A stretch of 64,000 nt of DNA, from assembly GCA_002897775.1 (NCBI GenBank), contig BDTR01000030.1, positions 1 to 64,000 of the forward strand. Direction: 5' to 3'. The notes below the pieces were generated by a model. The model had not been told where the DNA came from. It worked only from the letters and a program-made list of their open reading frames with translations, and made no database searches. How positions within the stretch are numbered: position 1 is the stretch's first letter; each line of letters opens with the position of its first letter. This document shows, piece after piece, positions 50,182 to 59,954 of this stretch. This DNA is from a bacterium BMS3Bbin08 (GTDB lineage Bacteria > Nitrospirota > Thermodesulfovibrionia > UBA6902 > BMS3Bbin08). The position numbers and the translations under genes were made by a program.

Positions 50182-51180
50182 TTATTTAGCTTTTATCCTC
50201 GGGTCCGCGAACATATAGCCCAGGTCTGCCAGCAGGTTTCCGATCAAGGTCAGTACCGCGCCGATGGTCAGAATACACATTACCAGCGGATAGTCCCTTG
50301 TCATGACGCCCATATAAAATAATTGCCCCATTCCGGGAATGCTGAAGATGCTCTCAAAAATAACGCTGCCGCCGATAAGCCCGGGCAATGAAAGGCCGAG
50401 CAATGTAATAATAGGCAGTAAGGCGTTCTTAAGGGCGTGTTTGTATATCACTTTTCTTTCCGGCAGGCCCTTTGCCCTTGCTGTTGTTATGTAGTCCTGC
50501 CTGATAACTTCGAGCATGCTGCTGCGCATAAACCTCGAGAGCCCGGCGAACCCTCCGACCGCCGACACAAAGACCGGCAGAATAAGATGCTGCGTTCTGT
50601 CCCAGAATTTGCCGAACAGGGAAAATGACTCATAGTCCATGGATTTAAGTCCTGATATCGGAAGCCAGTCAAGCTGAACACCGAAAAATATCATCAAAAG
50701 CAGGGCGAGCCAGAACGCGGGGACGGCAAAGCCCACAAAAACAAATACAGTGGTTATTTTATCGTACAGTGAATACTGGTGCGCGGCTGATGAAATGCCT
50801 ATCGGGATCGCGATAATAAAGATAATGAACATGGAAAGTATATTGATCAGAAATGTTATAAAGAGACTTCTGTCCGGCAGGGGCTGTTTTGTGTCCCATA
50901 TCTTCTCCATTACAGGCCTTCTGTCTGTGGAGAAAGACTCTCCGAAATCCAGCCTGACGACCCTTTTCAGCCATAGGCCGTACCGGACTATGACAGGTTT
51001 ATCAAGGTGATACATTTTTTCGAGTTTTTCACGCGCCTCAGGCGTCATCTTGGGGTTCAGCTCGGTAAGCACGTCAGTGGGCTTGCCAGGGGCGAGCTGT
51101 ATGATAAGGAATGAAATAAGCGTGATACCGAACAGGGTCGGGATCATCTCAAGATGACGCTTGAAGATATAAATTAACAT
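50182..51180 (-). CDS. Dipeptide/oligopeptide-type ABC permease (DppB-like)
   Basis: The 332-residue protein has the DppB/OppB pattern: [23 protein letters not shown] at the start, then a periplasmic segment with LAPGKPTDV and DFGESF, several helices, the EAA loop [33 protein letters not shown] and a C-terminal [17 protein letters not shown]. It follows the substrate-binding protein by 1 base. Confidence 0.93.
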   Translation of the reverse strand: MLIYIFKRHLEMIPTLFGITLISFLIIQLAPGKPTDVLTELNPKMTPEAREKLEKMYHLDKPVIVRYGLWLKRVVRLDFGESFSTDRRPVMEKIWDTKQPLPDRSLFITFLINILSMFIIFIIAIPIGISSAAHQYSLYDKITTVFVFVGFAVPAFWLALLLMIFFGVQLDWLPISGLKSMDYESFSLFGKFWDRTQHLILPVFVSAVGGFAGLSRFMRSSMLEVIRQDYITTARAKGLPERKVIYKHALKNALLPIITLLGLSLPGLIGGSVIFESIFSIPGMGQLFYMGVMTRDYPLVMCILTIGAVLTLIGNLLADLGYMFADPRIKAK

Positions 51181-51181
51181 T

Positions 51182-52894
51182 CTATTGTTCTATGCTGTAT
51201 CTCTGTAAATTTTTCGGCACATACCATTGATGCAGATTATAGCCTATGCCTATGGTCGTGGGCCTGATGCCCCTGAACCTTGAATGCACAATCGGGAGCG
51301 CATCCGGTACATATAAAAATATGTACGGTAATTCTTCGGCAAGTATTTCCTGAAATCTGAAATATGCTTTCTTTCTTTCTTCAATATCAAAGGTCCTCCG
51401 GCCTTTTTCAAGGAGCTTGTCAACTTCTTTATTACTGTAACTTACAAAGTTAAATTCCTTTTCTCCTGTTTTGTCTGAATGCCAGATGATGTACTGGTCC
51501 GGATCGCGGTCCAGGCTCCAGCCGAGCAATACTGCTTCAAAACGGCGTTTATCAATAAACTCGTTTATGAATGTGCTCCATTCCAGCACCCTGATGTTCG
51601 TCTTTATTCCAATTTTTTTGAGCCGGTATTGTATGATGGTCGCGGTTTTAATTCTTGATTGATTACCCATGTTAGTAAGCACTGTAAACTCAAAGTCCTT
51701 CCCGTTTTTATCAACTATGCCGTTAGCGTTCGTATCCGCCCAACCAGCTTCTTTAAGCAGGGCCCTGGCCTTGTCCGGGTCATATTCATACTTCTTAACG
51801 TCCGGGTTATAAGCCCAGGTGTCCGGGACAAAGGGACCGGTTGCCGGGCGCCCAAGACCGAACAGGACCACATCAACAATTTCATTTTTATCAATAGCGT
51901 ATGCTACTGCCTGCCTTACGCGCTTATCCCTGAACCATGGATGTTTAAGATTAAAGCCCAGATAGGTATATGAAAATACAGGATATCGGAATTTCTGAAA
52001 GTTCCTTTTGAAAAGATCGGTGTCTGTCTGTTTTGTATACTGGGTCGGGGTCAGCGCCATCATATCTATACTGCCTGCCTGCAGTTCAAGGAACATTGTC
52101 GCGGGGTCGGGTATTATTTTAAAGATATACCGGTCTATATAAGGCCTTCCCTCGAAATAGTCCCTGTTCGAGTCAAGCACCACTTCCTGGCCCGGGGTCC
52201 ATTTCCTGAACTTGTAAGGCCCCAAACCTATCGGGTTCCGGCCGAAATCGACCTTTGTCAGGTCTTTGCCTTCAAGCAGGTGTTTGGGAAGAACTACCAG
52301 GCTTCCCCATGTTGTAAGCGCGGGCGCGAAAGGTTTATCATAAGTGACCCTGAAGGTGTATTTATCCAGGACCTCGGCCTTTTTAACCTGGAGGAAATCT
52401 TCTTTATAAGGTGTGGGTGTTTTTTCATCTATTATGGTCTTATAGCCGAACATCACATCCTGCGCTGTAAATTCAACACCGTCCGTCCACTTCACCCCTT
52501 TTCTTAAGTGGAAGGTAATGACAAGGCCGTCTGAAGAGATGTCCCATGACTCGGCAAGATCGCCGATAACACTGAGGTCTGTATCGTATTTGACCAGGCC
52601 GTTGAAGATCAGCCCTGCCACGGAGTGAGATGCGCTGTCGCCCGCGAGCATGGGGATAAGAACGCTGGGCCTTCCGCCCATGGCCTCTATAAGGGCGTCG
52701 CCGTAGGCAGGCGCGTCATGATATGACGGCTCTGCAGGGCCAGCCTCAGGGGACGTGGTTTGACTGTGCGTGCTCTCCGTGTCCGGCAGAGAACCTCCCC
52801 TGCACCCGGAAATAATAATGCTTATCAGAAAAACAAGATAAATCAGATATGTCTTTTTGGTACATCCGGGGAAACGGCAAGAACATGGAACCAT
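51182..52894 (-). CDS. Peptide ABC transporter substrate-binding lipoprotein
   Basis: The 570-residue protein has a lipobox IIISGC (Cys about 30), an acidic/proline linker, and the family 5 substrate-binding fold: [63 protein letters not shown] and the C-terminal hinge region. It would bring peptides (or a nickel/heme-type ligand used by relatives) to the DppBC-like channel. No ATPase genes (DppD, DppF) are adjacent. Confidence 0.92.
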   Translation of the reverse strand: MVPCSCRFPGCTKKTYLIYLVFLISIIISGCRGGSLPDTESTHSQTTSPEAGPAEPSYHDAPAYGDALIEAMGGRPSVLIPMLAGDSASHSVAGLIFNGLVKYDTDLSVIGDLAESWDISSDGLVITFHLRKGVKWTDGVEFTAQDVMFGYKTIIDEKTPTPYKEDFLQVKKAEVLDKYTFRVTYDKPFAPALTTWGSLVVLPKHLLEGKDLTKVDFGRNPIGLGPYKFRKWTPGQEVVLDSNRDYFEGRPYIDRYIFKIIPDPATMFLELQAGSIDMMALTPTQYTKQTDTDLFKRNFQKFRYPVFSYTYLGFNLKHPWFRDKRVRQAVAYAIDKNEIVDVVLFGLGRPATGPFVPDTWAYNPDVKKYEYDPDKARALLKEAGWADTNANGIVDKNGKDFEFTVLTNMGNQSRIKTATIIQYRLKKIGIKTNIRVLEWSTFINEFIDKRRFEAVLLGWSLDRDPDQYIIWHSDKTGEKEFNFVSYSNKEVDKLLEKGRRTFDIEERKKAYFRFQEILAEELPYIFLYVPDALPIVHSRFRGIRPTTIGIGYNLHQWYVPKNLQRYSIEQ

Positions 52895-53024
52895 GGGGTT
52901 AAATTAATAGATAAGATGTAATTTGTCAATGAACCAGTTGGAAACCCGCTTGACTATCTTTTAAATATATCTCTATAAGTTAATGGTTTTTATTTATGAC
53001 GCATTATTAAACAGGAGGAATAAT

Positions 53025-53529
53025 ATGCTCAATGTAACAGACAGGCAAAACAGGCAAAAAGGTTTTACCCTGATCGAACTACTCATCGTTGTTGCGATTA
53101 TTGGTATTCTCGCAGCTATTGCCTTAGCAGGGTATATCGGCATGCAGGATCGGGTAAGAAACACAGTACTCATTGCGACTTCAGCCTGAGATACAGTCTT
53201 GGCTGAATTCAGCGCTTAAGAGCCAGGCTGAGCTTATTGAGGTTGACTCTACAGGAGACGGAGAGATAACTACCGCTGACGCCGACAACGCGCAATTAGC
53301 CGCGTGGCTTGTTTCAGGAGACCTTGATGCCGCATATGTGAACTCCAGAATAGCGATGTATGGAGAACGATCTCCGTGGTTTCCCGGTGTAGATCTGTGG
53401 AAGCCCGATGACGCGGCTGCCGGACAGATCGCTGTCAAATCTAATAACTCGCCTCCGTTCGAGATAGAAATACGGGCATGGGATAGACTAGAAAAGATAC
53501 TTTACCTGAAAAAAATTTATGCTGACTAA
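53025..53529 (+). pseudogene. Type IV pilin gene, frameshifted copy
   Basis: The ATG at 53025, behind AGGAGG, starts a type IV prepilin: KGFTLIELLIVVAIIGILAAIALAGYIGMQ. At about 53187 the frame ends in TGA, while the rest of the pilin continues in another frame (PEIQSWLNSALKSQAELIEVDS to 53529). Compared with the intact pilA downstream, about 8 bases are missing next to the break: ancestral TCAGCCATTGAGCCT became TCAGCCT. Everything else lines up with the intact gene, including an acidic loop DSTGDGEITTADAD. It is therefore a recently broken duplicate unless the shift is a sequencing error. Confidence 0.8.
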
Positions 53530-53533
53530 CATC

Positions 53534-53594
53534 GGGCTTATTACCCCGGATTTACAGGCGGATTCCATAGTGAACCGTAAGCCCTGTTTTTTGC
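53534..53594 (+). terminator. Possible terminator after the broken pilin gene
   Basis: GGGCTTA and TAAGCCC are inverted copies with a 37-base loop, followed by TGTTTTTTG. The long loop (with a possible inner CCCCG/CGGGG pairing partner nearby) keeps confidence modest. Confidence 0.4.
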
Positions 53595-53735
53595 GCCTCG
53601 GGGTATTAAAGCGATCAGGCGTGAATTGCCGGGATATATTAAAGTAGGTGGCAAAATTTGTCAACTCTGACAAGCAGTGTTTAGGAACAGAAAAAAAACA
53701 GGGGAAAATGTATTTAAAATAAAGCGGTTTTAAGC

Positions 53736-53752
53736 TGGCATAGAAAATGCTT
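53736..53752 (+). promoter_or_regulatory. Sigma-54-like (-24/-12) promoter of pilA
   Basis: TGGCATAGAAAATGCTT has GG and GC separated by exactly 10 bases, as in TGGCAC-N5-TTGC promoters. It lies about 145 bases before the pilA ATG in an otherwise gene-free 367-base region. Pilin genes are often driven by sigma-54 with PilSR; those regulators are not in the window. Confidence 0.55.
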
Positions 53753-53896
53753 GATACAGGGTAAAAAATGACTATGATAAATAAAAGGGGGTGGTAAAAA
53801 AAAGACGTAAATAGTAATATATGGAGCGTATGATGTTTTCTGTCAATGGCTTACCATTGGCAAAGGGGCATAAAATATAAATAAGGAGGAAACGCA

Positions 53897-54418
53897 ATGT
53901 TTAAAGCAGTAGAGAATTTAAGAGAGCAAAAAGGTTTTACGCTTATCGAGCTGCTGATCGTTGTGGCGATCATTGGTATTCTCGCAGCTATTGCTATACC
54001 AGGCTACCTCGGCATGCAGGAGAGAGGAAGAAAAGGTGCAGTAATAAGGGCTTCATCCGCCATTGAGCCTGAGGTCCAGGGATGGCTGAATTCAGCGTTA
54101 AAGGGCACTGGAGCGCAGGCGAGCGTTATAGAAGTCGACAGTGATGGCGACGGCGACGTTGATTCAACTGACGACACTAACGCTACACTTAACGGCTATC
54201 TGATCGCTGGAACTCTCGGCTCTGCTTTTGTTAAAGCCAGACAAAATATGTATACTGAAATGTCTCCCTGGGATTCCAATACATCCCTGTTCACAGATAC
54301 TATTGATTCTTCTGTGATAGCGATCAGTGATTCAGGCTCATCTCCGTGGTCGGTCCGGATCGAAGCCAAGGATGCACTTGGCAATACTCTTCACCTTAAG
54401 ACGATTTTTTCAGATTAA
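53897..54418 (+). CDS. pilA: Type IV major pilin
   Basis: The 173-residue prepilin has a short leader, the prepilin peptidase site KGFTLIELL (Gly before Phe, Glu at +5) and a hydrophobic helix, then a globular part. It contains EVDSDGDGDVDSTDDTN (about 88-104), a calcium-binding-like loop of dockerin/thrombospondin-repeat style, and ends TLHLKTIFSD. AAGGAGG precedes the ATG. The sigma-54-like promoter lies upstream and a strong hairpin follows. The next gene, a GT-C-like membrane protein, begins 58 bases after the stop, suggesting that this pilin or its relatives are modified by it. Confidence 0.92.
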   Translation: MFKAVENLREQKGFTLIELLIVVAIIGILAAIAIPGYLGMQERGRKGAVIRASSAIEPEVQGWLNSALKGTGAQASVIEVDSDGDGDVDSTDDTNATLNGYLIAGTLGSAFVKARQNMYTEMSPWDSNTSLFTDTIDSSVIAISDSGSSPWSVRIEAKDALGNTLHLKTIFSD

Positions 54419-54440
54419 TTAAAGAGTTTTTTCCCGACTC

Positions 54441-54467
54441 GCAGGCCAGGGTAACCCCTTGGCCTGC
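54441..54467 (+). terminator. Hairpin between pilA and the membrane gene
   Basis: GCAGGCCA and TGGCCTGC form a perfect 8-bp stem with an inner GGG/CCC. It is followed by TTACCTTTATG, in which the ATG starts the next gene. It is a partial terminator or a processing signal, as often seen after highly expressed pilin genes. The next gene has no visible ribosome binding site. Confidence 0.55.
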
Positions 54468-54475
54468 TTACCTTT

Positions 54476-56296
54476 ATGCATAAAACAAGAGTCAGTGTAC
54501 TGGCCGCAGTATTGCTTTTTCTCCTTTTATTTTCTGTTTTTGCCTATTCCTATCTGTCGCTGGACCTCTGGGATTATGATTTCTGGTGGCATATTTCTAC
54601 CGGCAGGCTCATAGTAGAGACAGGTTCACTGCCGGATGCAGACCCTTTTTCTTTTGTATCAACCCTTCAGGAAAATGAAAACCTCCGTCCAAAATGGGAG
54701 AATTTTGTATTAAAGCAGTACTGGCTGTGCCAGATATTGTTTTATTTTATTTTCATTAAGGCCGGACCGGCCGGGATAATAATACTAAGGACAGCACTGC
54801 TGTTACTGACTATCCTGGTCGTGCTTTGGCAGTTAAGGAGGTGGGGTGTAAGCTTTTATATCTGCTTTGTGTTGGTCTTTCTGCTCTTTCTTGTTACAAC
54901 ACAATTTACCGGTGAACGGCCTGTTCTGTTCAGCATATTGTTTACACCGGTTGTGTTTATAATGCTGGAGGATTTTAAGCACAGGCGGGGAAAGCTTTTG
55001 TATCTGTTGCCGCCACTGATGCTTTTATGGGCGAACATTCATGGAGGTTTCATAATCGGCAACATCATGATCATGGTGTACATGGCAGTGGAAGGGCTGA
55101 AGGCGCTTTTTAAAAAGGTGGAATACCCAAAGAACAGATTAGCCCTGTTCTACGGCATTACAACATTGTCTTTGGCCTTTTCATATATTAACCCCACAGG
55201 CTGGGATGCCTTTTTAATCGCCCTGTCACCCAAATACGCGTTTCTTCAAAAGGATGTGCAGGAATATGCTTCGCCCTTTTTTCACTATTTAAATAAATTG
55301 CAGGGGATTAACACAGGTTACGCGGTACTGGCCTGTTTATTCCCGATATTATTGATAATAAGGAATAAAAAGATGGATTTAGCCCAGGCAATTCTTGTTG
55401 CCGGCCTTTTTATAATGGCTGCGAAGTCGTCGAGGTTCATTGCCTTTTTTGGCCCTGTCGCGGTAATGGTGACAGGGAAAGAGACAAATATATTATTGCA
55501 GGATCTGCTCAAAAACAGGGCAACAAAAAGAATTCAAAAAGCAGGGGCGTCTGTATTCATCCTTTTTTTGCTTTCCATCACTGTATTCTTTCTGGCCTAT
55601 GGCAATTTTAGAGGCATTAACTTTGGCGTTGCAAAAAACCGCACTGTTCCGGTACAGGCCGTTGATTTTATGGAGCGAAACAGGTTGCCGGGAAATATAT
55701 ACAACAGCCCTGCATTCGGCGGGTATATAACGTGGAGAGCATATCCGGATAGAATGACATTTATTGATACCAGGTGGATCAACAGTACAGTACAGTTCGA
55801 ATGGCGATGGATAAATGATGCCCTGGATTCTATTTACAGTGAAGAACTGCATGAAGGCAGACAGCCTCTGTGGAGAAGACTGCTGGACCATTATAACATT
55901 AACTTGATCATGATTAATCTTATGGACGCGTACGGAACCGCCCCGGAACTGCTTTTAAAATTGCCCGAAGACAGGCAGTGGGCCCTGGTTTATGCAGATT
56001 CCATATGCGCTATTTTTGTCAGAAACGTACCTGCTTATGAACATATTATTGAGCAGTTTGAACAGCCGAAAGAAAATATTTATAATATAATCATTGCTGA
56101 GAGCGCGTATAAATCAGTTTATAAGCAAAATCCCAATTATCTCATTACCCTTGGCAAAACGTTTTATGCAATGGGCAGGCTTGAAGATGCCGTTACAGCA
56201 TACAGGTATGCTTCAAAAAGGATGCCCGGAAATCTCTGGATAAAAAAGAAAGTGGATGAAACAGAGGCCGAACTTAAACAGAAAAACGAAGATTAA
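54476..56296 (+). CDS. GT-C-like membrane protein with DFWWH motif (copy A)
   Basis: The 606-residue protein has about 10-12 membrane helices (residues 8-395), a periplasmic segment (about 400-520) and a short TPR-like tail (YLITLGKTFYAMGRLEDAVTAYRYASKRMPGN). The first extracytoplasmic loop has LWDYDFWWHISTGRLIVETG and DPFSF; an acidic motif in this loop is the hallmark of GT-C glycosyltransferases. WANIHGGFIIGNIMIMVYMA is a further conserved block. A paralogue lies at 61777-63594 and a decayed third copy at 56683-57236. I infer a role in transferring or polymerising surface sugar. The exact family name is not certain. Confidence 0.7.
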   Translation: MHKTRVSVLAAVLLFLLLFSVFAYSYLSLDLWDYDFWWHISTGRLIVETGSLPDADPFSFVSTLQENENLRPKWENFVLKQYWLCQILFYFIFIKAGPAGIIILRTALLLLTILVVLWQLRRWGVSFYICFVLVFLLFLVTTQFTGERPVLFSILFTPVVFIMLEDFKHRRGKLLYLLPPLMLLWANIHGGFIIGNIMIMVYMAVEGLKALFKKVEYPKNRLALFYGITTLSLAFSYINPTGWDAFLIALSPKYAFLQKDVQEYASPFFHYLNKLQGINTGYAVLACLFPILLIIRNKKMDLAQAILVAGLFIMAAKSSRFIAFFGPVAVMVTGKETNILLQDLLKNRATKRIQKAGASVFILFLLSITVFFLAYGNFRGINFGVAKNRTVPVQAVDFMERNRLPGNIYNSPAFGGYITWRAYPDRMTFIDTRWINSTVQFEWRWINDALDSIYSEELHEGRQPLWRRLLDHYNINLIMINLMDAYGTAPELLLKLPEDRQWALVYADSICAIFVRNVPAYEHIIEQFEQPKENIYNIIIAESAYKSVYKQNPNYLITLGKTFYAMGRLEDAVTAYRYASKRMPGNLWIKKKVDETEAELKQKNED

Positions 56297-56682
56297 AGAA
56301 AATTAGAGAAGAACAGGGGGAAAGGATTTATTAATGACAGAATGTGCCCGGGCACGGTCATTTTCCTCCTGCCCGGCTATCCGGATATGAATAAATTTTT
56401 CACAAAGTCACTGGTTCTGGCAGCTTTTTTTATGAAAATCGAACTTTGAATACCCCGTTTTGTAAACGTGGTATTCAAAGTTCACCTTTCAGGTCTCCCC
56501 CTTTGGAAAAGCCGAGCAGGCTCGATCCCGAGGGGGATTAAGGGGGATTTTGCGAATAATTTCTTTAAAAAATCTCCCATAGCCCTGCCTGCCGGCAGGC
56601 AGGCCCTCTTTGCCAAAGAGGGGAATACAGACTGAATTATCATTAATAAAGTTATTCTTTTTGATGCCCCGCCTTGTAGTCG
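56297..56682. other. Repeat-rich gene-free stretch
   Basis: This 386-base gap holds a perfect 14-bp inverted repeat (GAACTTTGAATACC at 56441-56454 and its complement at 56470-56483). It also holds an imperfect pair CCCCCTTTGG (near 56506) and CCAAAGAGGGG (near 56613), and the 20-bp palindrome CCTGCCTGCCGGCAGGCAGG (56584-56603). The same GCCTGCCTGCCGGC core occurs at 5241-5254. It looks like nested non-autonomous repeats; no ORF is supported. Confidence 0.5.
56441..56483. repeat. 14-bp perfect inverted repeat
   Basis: GAACTTTGAATACC and GGTATTCAAAGTTC enclose a 15-base loop. No T run follows. It may be a terminator of the preceding gene or part of a small mobile repeat. Confidence 0.6.
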
Positions 56683-57236
56683 GGGAGCTTCACTGTATAT
56701 TACTCGGCAATGGCCACTGTAATACTGGGTGGCGAACTAAATTTACTAATCGAGAGGTTGCTTTATAAAAAAATTTCCACGGGACAGGGGCAAAAGATGG
56801 CCATAGGCATGACTTTAGCTGTATTTTTATTTGCTGCTTTGTTATACCCCTGGATGTATAAGGAGATGTACCGGAACTGATTTTTAAACTGGCTGAAAAT
56901 GATAATTGGGTGCCAATATATACCGACATTCTGAGCATTATATTTATAAGAAATACAGAAGATAATAATGATATAATACAAAAATTCAGGCGAACTAGGG
57001 AGGAAGTCTATAACACGGTTCTTTTACAGGGCGCTTTGAGGGCTTCTCATGATAAGATCAACCCTCGATATTTAATAAGCGCGGGAGCTGCTCTATATAA
57101 ACCGGGAAGGTTAGATGACGCCCTTACGGCATACCGGTATGCTGAGAAGAGACTCTCAAGTTATCCTGGCATACAGGAAAAAATAAAGGACATAGAGACT
57201 GAACTTAAAGAGAAAAACGAAGATAAAAGGTCTTAA
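56683..57236 (+). pseudogene. Decayed third copy of the DFWWH membrane gene
   Basis: One frame at 56683-56880 encodes SFTVYYSAMATVILGGELNLL and a hydrophobic segment ending YPWMYKEMYRN, which matches the middle of the intact proteins (SRFIAFYVPIAAMVIGKESNILL). After a stop, another frame (about 56863-57236) encodes PELIFKLAENDNWVPIYTD, REEVYNTVLLQGAL and the TPR-like tail LYKPGRLDDALTAYRYAEKRL, matching their C-terminus. About 100 residues between the two parts and the whole N-terminus are missing. The ORF-track entry 56910-57236 is the second fragment only. It lies between copy A and the CDP-sugar genes. Confidence 0.75.
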
Positions 57237-57247
57237 AAAGGTATTGT

Positions 57248-58234
57248 ATGCCGGAGAACAAATGGCTTAACAAGAGTGTCTTTGTCACAGGATGCACCGG
57301 TCTTTTAGGCTCATGGCTGACCGAGGACTTGATCAGCCGCGGGGCTAATGTAACTGCCTTGATCAGGGATTTTATCCCCGGGTCAAGGGTCTATAAAGAG
57401 AACTTTATAGACAGGATAAATGTGGTATCCGGCAACCTGGAAGATTATTATGTTGTTGAAAGGGCCTTGAATGAGTATGAGATAGAGATTGTTTTTCATC
57501 TGGCTGCCCAGACCATTGTCCCAATCGCAAATAATAATCCCCTCTCCACTTTTGAATCAAATATTAGAGGGACGTGGACTTTGCTCGAGGCATGCCGCAG
57601 GAACAGTCAGATCAGGAAAATAATCGCCGCGTCAAGTGACAAGGCATATGGTGAGCAGAAGACACTGCCTTATACTGAGGATATGTGCCTTTCCGGCAAA
57701 AACCCCTATGATGTTTCCAAAAGCTGTTCAGACCTGATCACCCGCATGTATTATCACCATTATGGACTTCCTGTATGCGTTACCAGGTGCGGTAACCTGT
57801 TCGGAGGCGGTGACCTTAATTTTAACAGAATAATTCCCGGTACTATCCGGGCTGTTTTTTATAACGAGAGGCCGATTATCAGGAGTAACGGCAAATACGT
57901 CAGAGATTATTTCTATGTAAAGGATGCTGCCGAAGCATACATTGTGCTTGCCGAGAAGATGGATGACAGCAGCCTTATGGGCGAGGCATTCAATCTTGGT
58001 AATGACATGCCAAAGACCGTCCTGGAAATTACCGATGACATCCTTTCTTTGATGAAACGAACTGATTTGGAACCGGTTATTCTGAATGAGGCTAAAGGAG
58101 AGATCCTGGAGCAGTATCTTTCTTCGGAAAAGGCCAGGAAGAAGCTTGGATGGGAGCCAGGGTTCTCTGTACGCGACGGCCTTGCTGAAACAATAGAGTG
58201 GTATAAGAACTATTTTACCGAAACCGGGAAATAA
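57248..58234 (+). CDS. rfbG: CDP-glucose 4,6-dehydratase-like SDR enzyme
   Basis: The 328-residue extended short-chain dehydrogenase has [19 protein letters not shown] (NAD loop), [43 protein letters not shown] and the active YDVSK. The [17 protein letters not shown] style is typical of CDP-glucose or GDP-mannose 4,6-dehydratases. Since glucose-1-phosphate cytidylyltransferase is encoded at 59955, CDP-glucose is the likely substrate, giving CDP-4-keto-6-deoxyglucose for dideoxy or deoxy sugars. It starts 11 bases after the decayed membrane gene. Confidence 0.82.
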   Translation: MPENKWLNKSVFVTGCTGLLGSWLTEDLISRGANVTALIRDFIPGSRVYKENFIDRINVVSGNLEDYYVVERALNEYEIEIVFHLAAQTIVPIANNNPLSTFESNIRGTWTLLEACRRNSQIRKIIAASSDKAYGEQKTLPYTEDMCLSGKNPYDVSKSCSDLITRMYYHHYGLPVCVTRCGNLFGGGDLNFNRIIPGTIRAVFYNERPIIRSNGKYVRDYFYVKDAAEAYIVLAEKMDDSSLMGEAFNLGNDMPKTVLEITDDILSLMKRTDLEPVILNEAKGEILEQYLSSEKARKKLGWEPGFSVRDGLAETIEWYKNYFTETGK

Positions 58235-58239
58235 GCTTA

Positions 58240-58977
58240 GTGGACCAATCTTACTCCTTTAAATATCATAAGCTGGAAGAGAATCATTGGTGGTTTATAG
58301 GGCGGCGGGATATAATAAGCGAGCTTGTAAAAGACTTCCGTAGAGATGCCGAGACCCTTGAAATCGGATGTTCCGGCGGAGTTTTGATAGAAGCCTTGAA
58401 AAGGCATGGTTTTACAAGACTGCAGGGCATTGATATTGATGAGGAAGCAGTAAAAATATGCAGGCAGAAAGGACTGGGCGACATTAATTTTGCCGACGCC
58501 GAAAACACGGAATTTAATAATCAACAGTTCGACGTTCTTATAGCCTCTGACGTACTGGAACACATCAGAGACGAAGAAAGAGCGCTTCAGGAATGGCAAA
58601 GAATTCTGAAATCAGGCGGGAAATTAATCATATTTGTTCCTGCTTTTCAGTTCTTGTGGAGCGGGCATGACGAAGCTAACCGCCACTACAGGAGATACCG
58701 CAGATCAGGGCTGATCAGGACCCTTGAAAAAAATGGCTTCAAGACAGACCGGGCTTCATACTGGAATTTAAGCCTGTTCTTACCTGTAAGCGCGGCAAGG
58801 CTCTTTCGGAAAATCTTCCCAGGCAGTAAAAAAACAGAGGCGGACCAGCTTTTTGAAGTGAACCCGTTTATCAACAAAATATTGGTCTATGTGCTAAAAC
58901 TTGAAAATAAACTATTATCATGGGACATAAATCTTCCTTTAGGAGTAAGCGTGTTTGCGGTAGCAACCAGGTTATGA
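58240..58977 (+). CDS. Class I SAM methyltransferase
   Basis: The 245-residue protein starts at a GTG. It carries HHWWFIGRRDIISELV-like opening residues (ENHWWFIGRRD), motif I LEIGCSGGVLIEALKRHG, DVLIASDVLEHIRDEERALQEWQRILKSGG, and a C-terminal region with hydrophobic stretches. This subgroup is common in surface-glycan clusters, often placed before a membrane glycosyltransferase. The target (sugar, lipid or other) is unknown. It overlaps the next gene by ATGA. Confidence 0.85.
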   Translation: MDQSYSFKYHKLEENHWWFIGRRDIISELVKDFRRDAETLEIGCSGGVLIEALKRHGFTRLQGIDIDEEAVKICRQKGLGDINFADAENTEFNNQQFDVLIASDVLEHIRDEERALQEWQRILKSGGKLIIFVPAFQFLWSGHDEANRHYRRYRRSGLIRTLEKNGFKTDRASYWNLSLFLPVSAARLFRKIFPGSKKTEADQLFEVNPFINKILVYVLKLENKLLSWDINLPLGVSVFAVATRL

Positions 58978-59942
58978 GAAAGATCGGTTTACTGTCAGTG
59001 GTGGTTCCATGTCATAACGAAGCAGAGGTTCTGCCGGCTACCCATGAGAGGCTGGGAAGAATACTCGGGAACCTGGTTTCTTCCGGCAGGATTTCTAACT
59101 ATGAGCTTGTTTATGTTGACAACGGTTCAACAGACAATACACTGTCAGTTTTAGAGAATATCTTTTCATCTGACCGTTATGCACGTGTGATCGCTCTCAG
59201 GCGCGATTTTGGTTTTCAGGGCTCTATCTCAGCAGGCCTTTTTTATGCACAGGGTGACGCTGTCGTGACAATTGATGCAGACCTCCAGGACCCGCCTGAA
59301 AAGATCGAGGAAATGCTAGCTCATTATGGACAGGGTTATGACCTGGTCCTTGGCGTCCGTTCCGACAGGTCCACAGATTCCTTTATAAAGAGATTCTTCT
59401 CAGAAAATTACTACAGGCTTATGAGATTAATGGGTGTAAGTGTTGTATATAATCATGGGGATTTCAGGCTTATGTCAAGATCACTGGTTCAGGAGTTCAA
59501 CGCCCTTCCAGAGAGGCGTCGTTTAATCAGGGCGATGATCCTGCAGTTAGAGTCACGGTTCGCTGCCGTATCCTACAAAAGGGAGCCGAGAAAAGCAGGG
59601 AAATCAAAGTTTAGCGTGGGATCGCTTTTTTCTCTCAGCCTTGACGGGATCGTATCGTTTACTTATGTGCCTCTAAGACTGGCATCTGTGACAGGCATAT
59701 TATTTTCTTTTCTGGCGCTGATAGGCATATTATGGGTTGTGTATATAAAATTCTTTACCGATAAGTTCATTCCCGGCTGGGCATCGACATTATTGCCTAT
59801 TCTAATACTTGGAGGGCTCCAGCTCTTCTTTCTGGGTTTGATAGGCGAATATATCGGAAGGCTCTATATGGAGGTTAAACATAGGCCGTTATTTATTGTC
59901 AGACAGGAATATAAACATACTGCTGAAAAGAATTCGTCGTAG
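58974..59942 (+). CDS. Family 2 glycosyltransferase, ArnC/GtrB type
   Basis: The protein of about 322 residues has SVVVPCHNEAEVLPATHERL, VYVDNGSTDNTLSVLE, ALRRDFGFQGSISAGLFYAQGD, VTIDADLQDPPEKIEEM (DxD) and VYNHGDFRLMSRSLV, then two C-terminal membrane helices (about 235-260 and 270-300). This is the polyprenyl-phosphate sugar transferase type (ArnC, GtrB). The track start at 58920 runs inside the previous gene; the ATG at 58974 overlaps its TGA as ATGA. It likely loads the CDP-derived sugar onto undecaprenyl phosphate for the GT-C-like proteins. Confidence 0.9.
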   Translation: MRKIGLLSVVVPCHNEAEVLPATHERLGRILGNLVSSGRISNYELVYVDNGSTDNTLSVLENIFSSDRYARVIALRRDFGFQGSISAGLFYAQGDAVVTIDADLQDPPEKIEEMLAHYGQGYDLVLGVRSDRSTDSFIKRFFSENYYRLMRLMGVSVVYNHGDFRLMSRSLVQEFNALPERRRLIRAMILQLESRFAAVSYKREPRKAGKSKFSVGSLFSLSLDGIVSFTYVPLRLASVTGILFSFLALIGILWVVYIKFFTDKFIPGWASTLLPILILGGLQLFFLGLIGEYIGRLYMEVKHRPLFIVRQEYKHTAEKNSS

Positions 59943-59954
59943 AATGAGAGGATA

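Noticed and set aside
53181-53438. 85-residue minus-strand ORF across the broken pilin
   Set aside because: Antisense shadow of the pilin 3' part.
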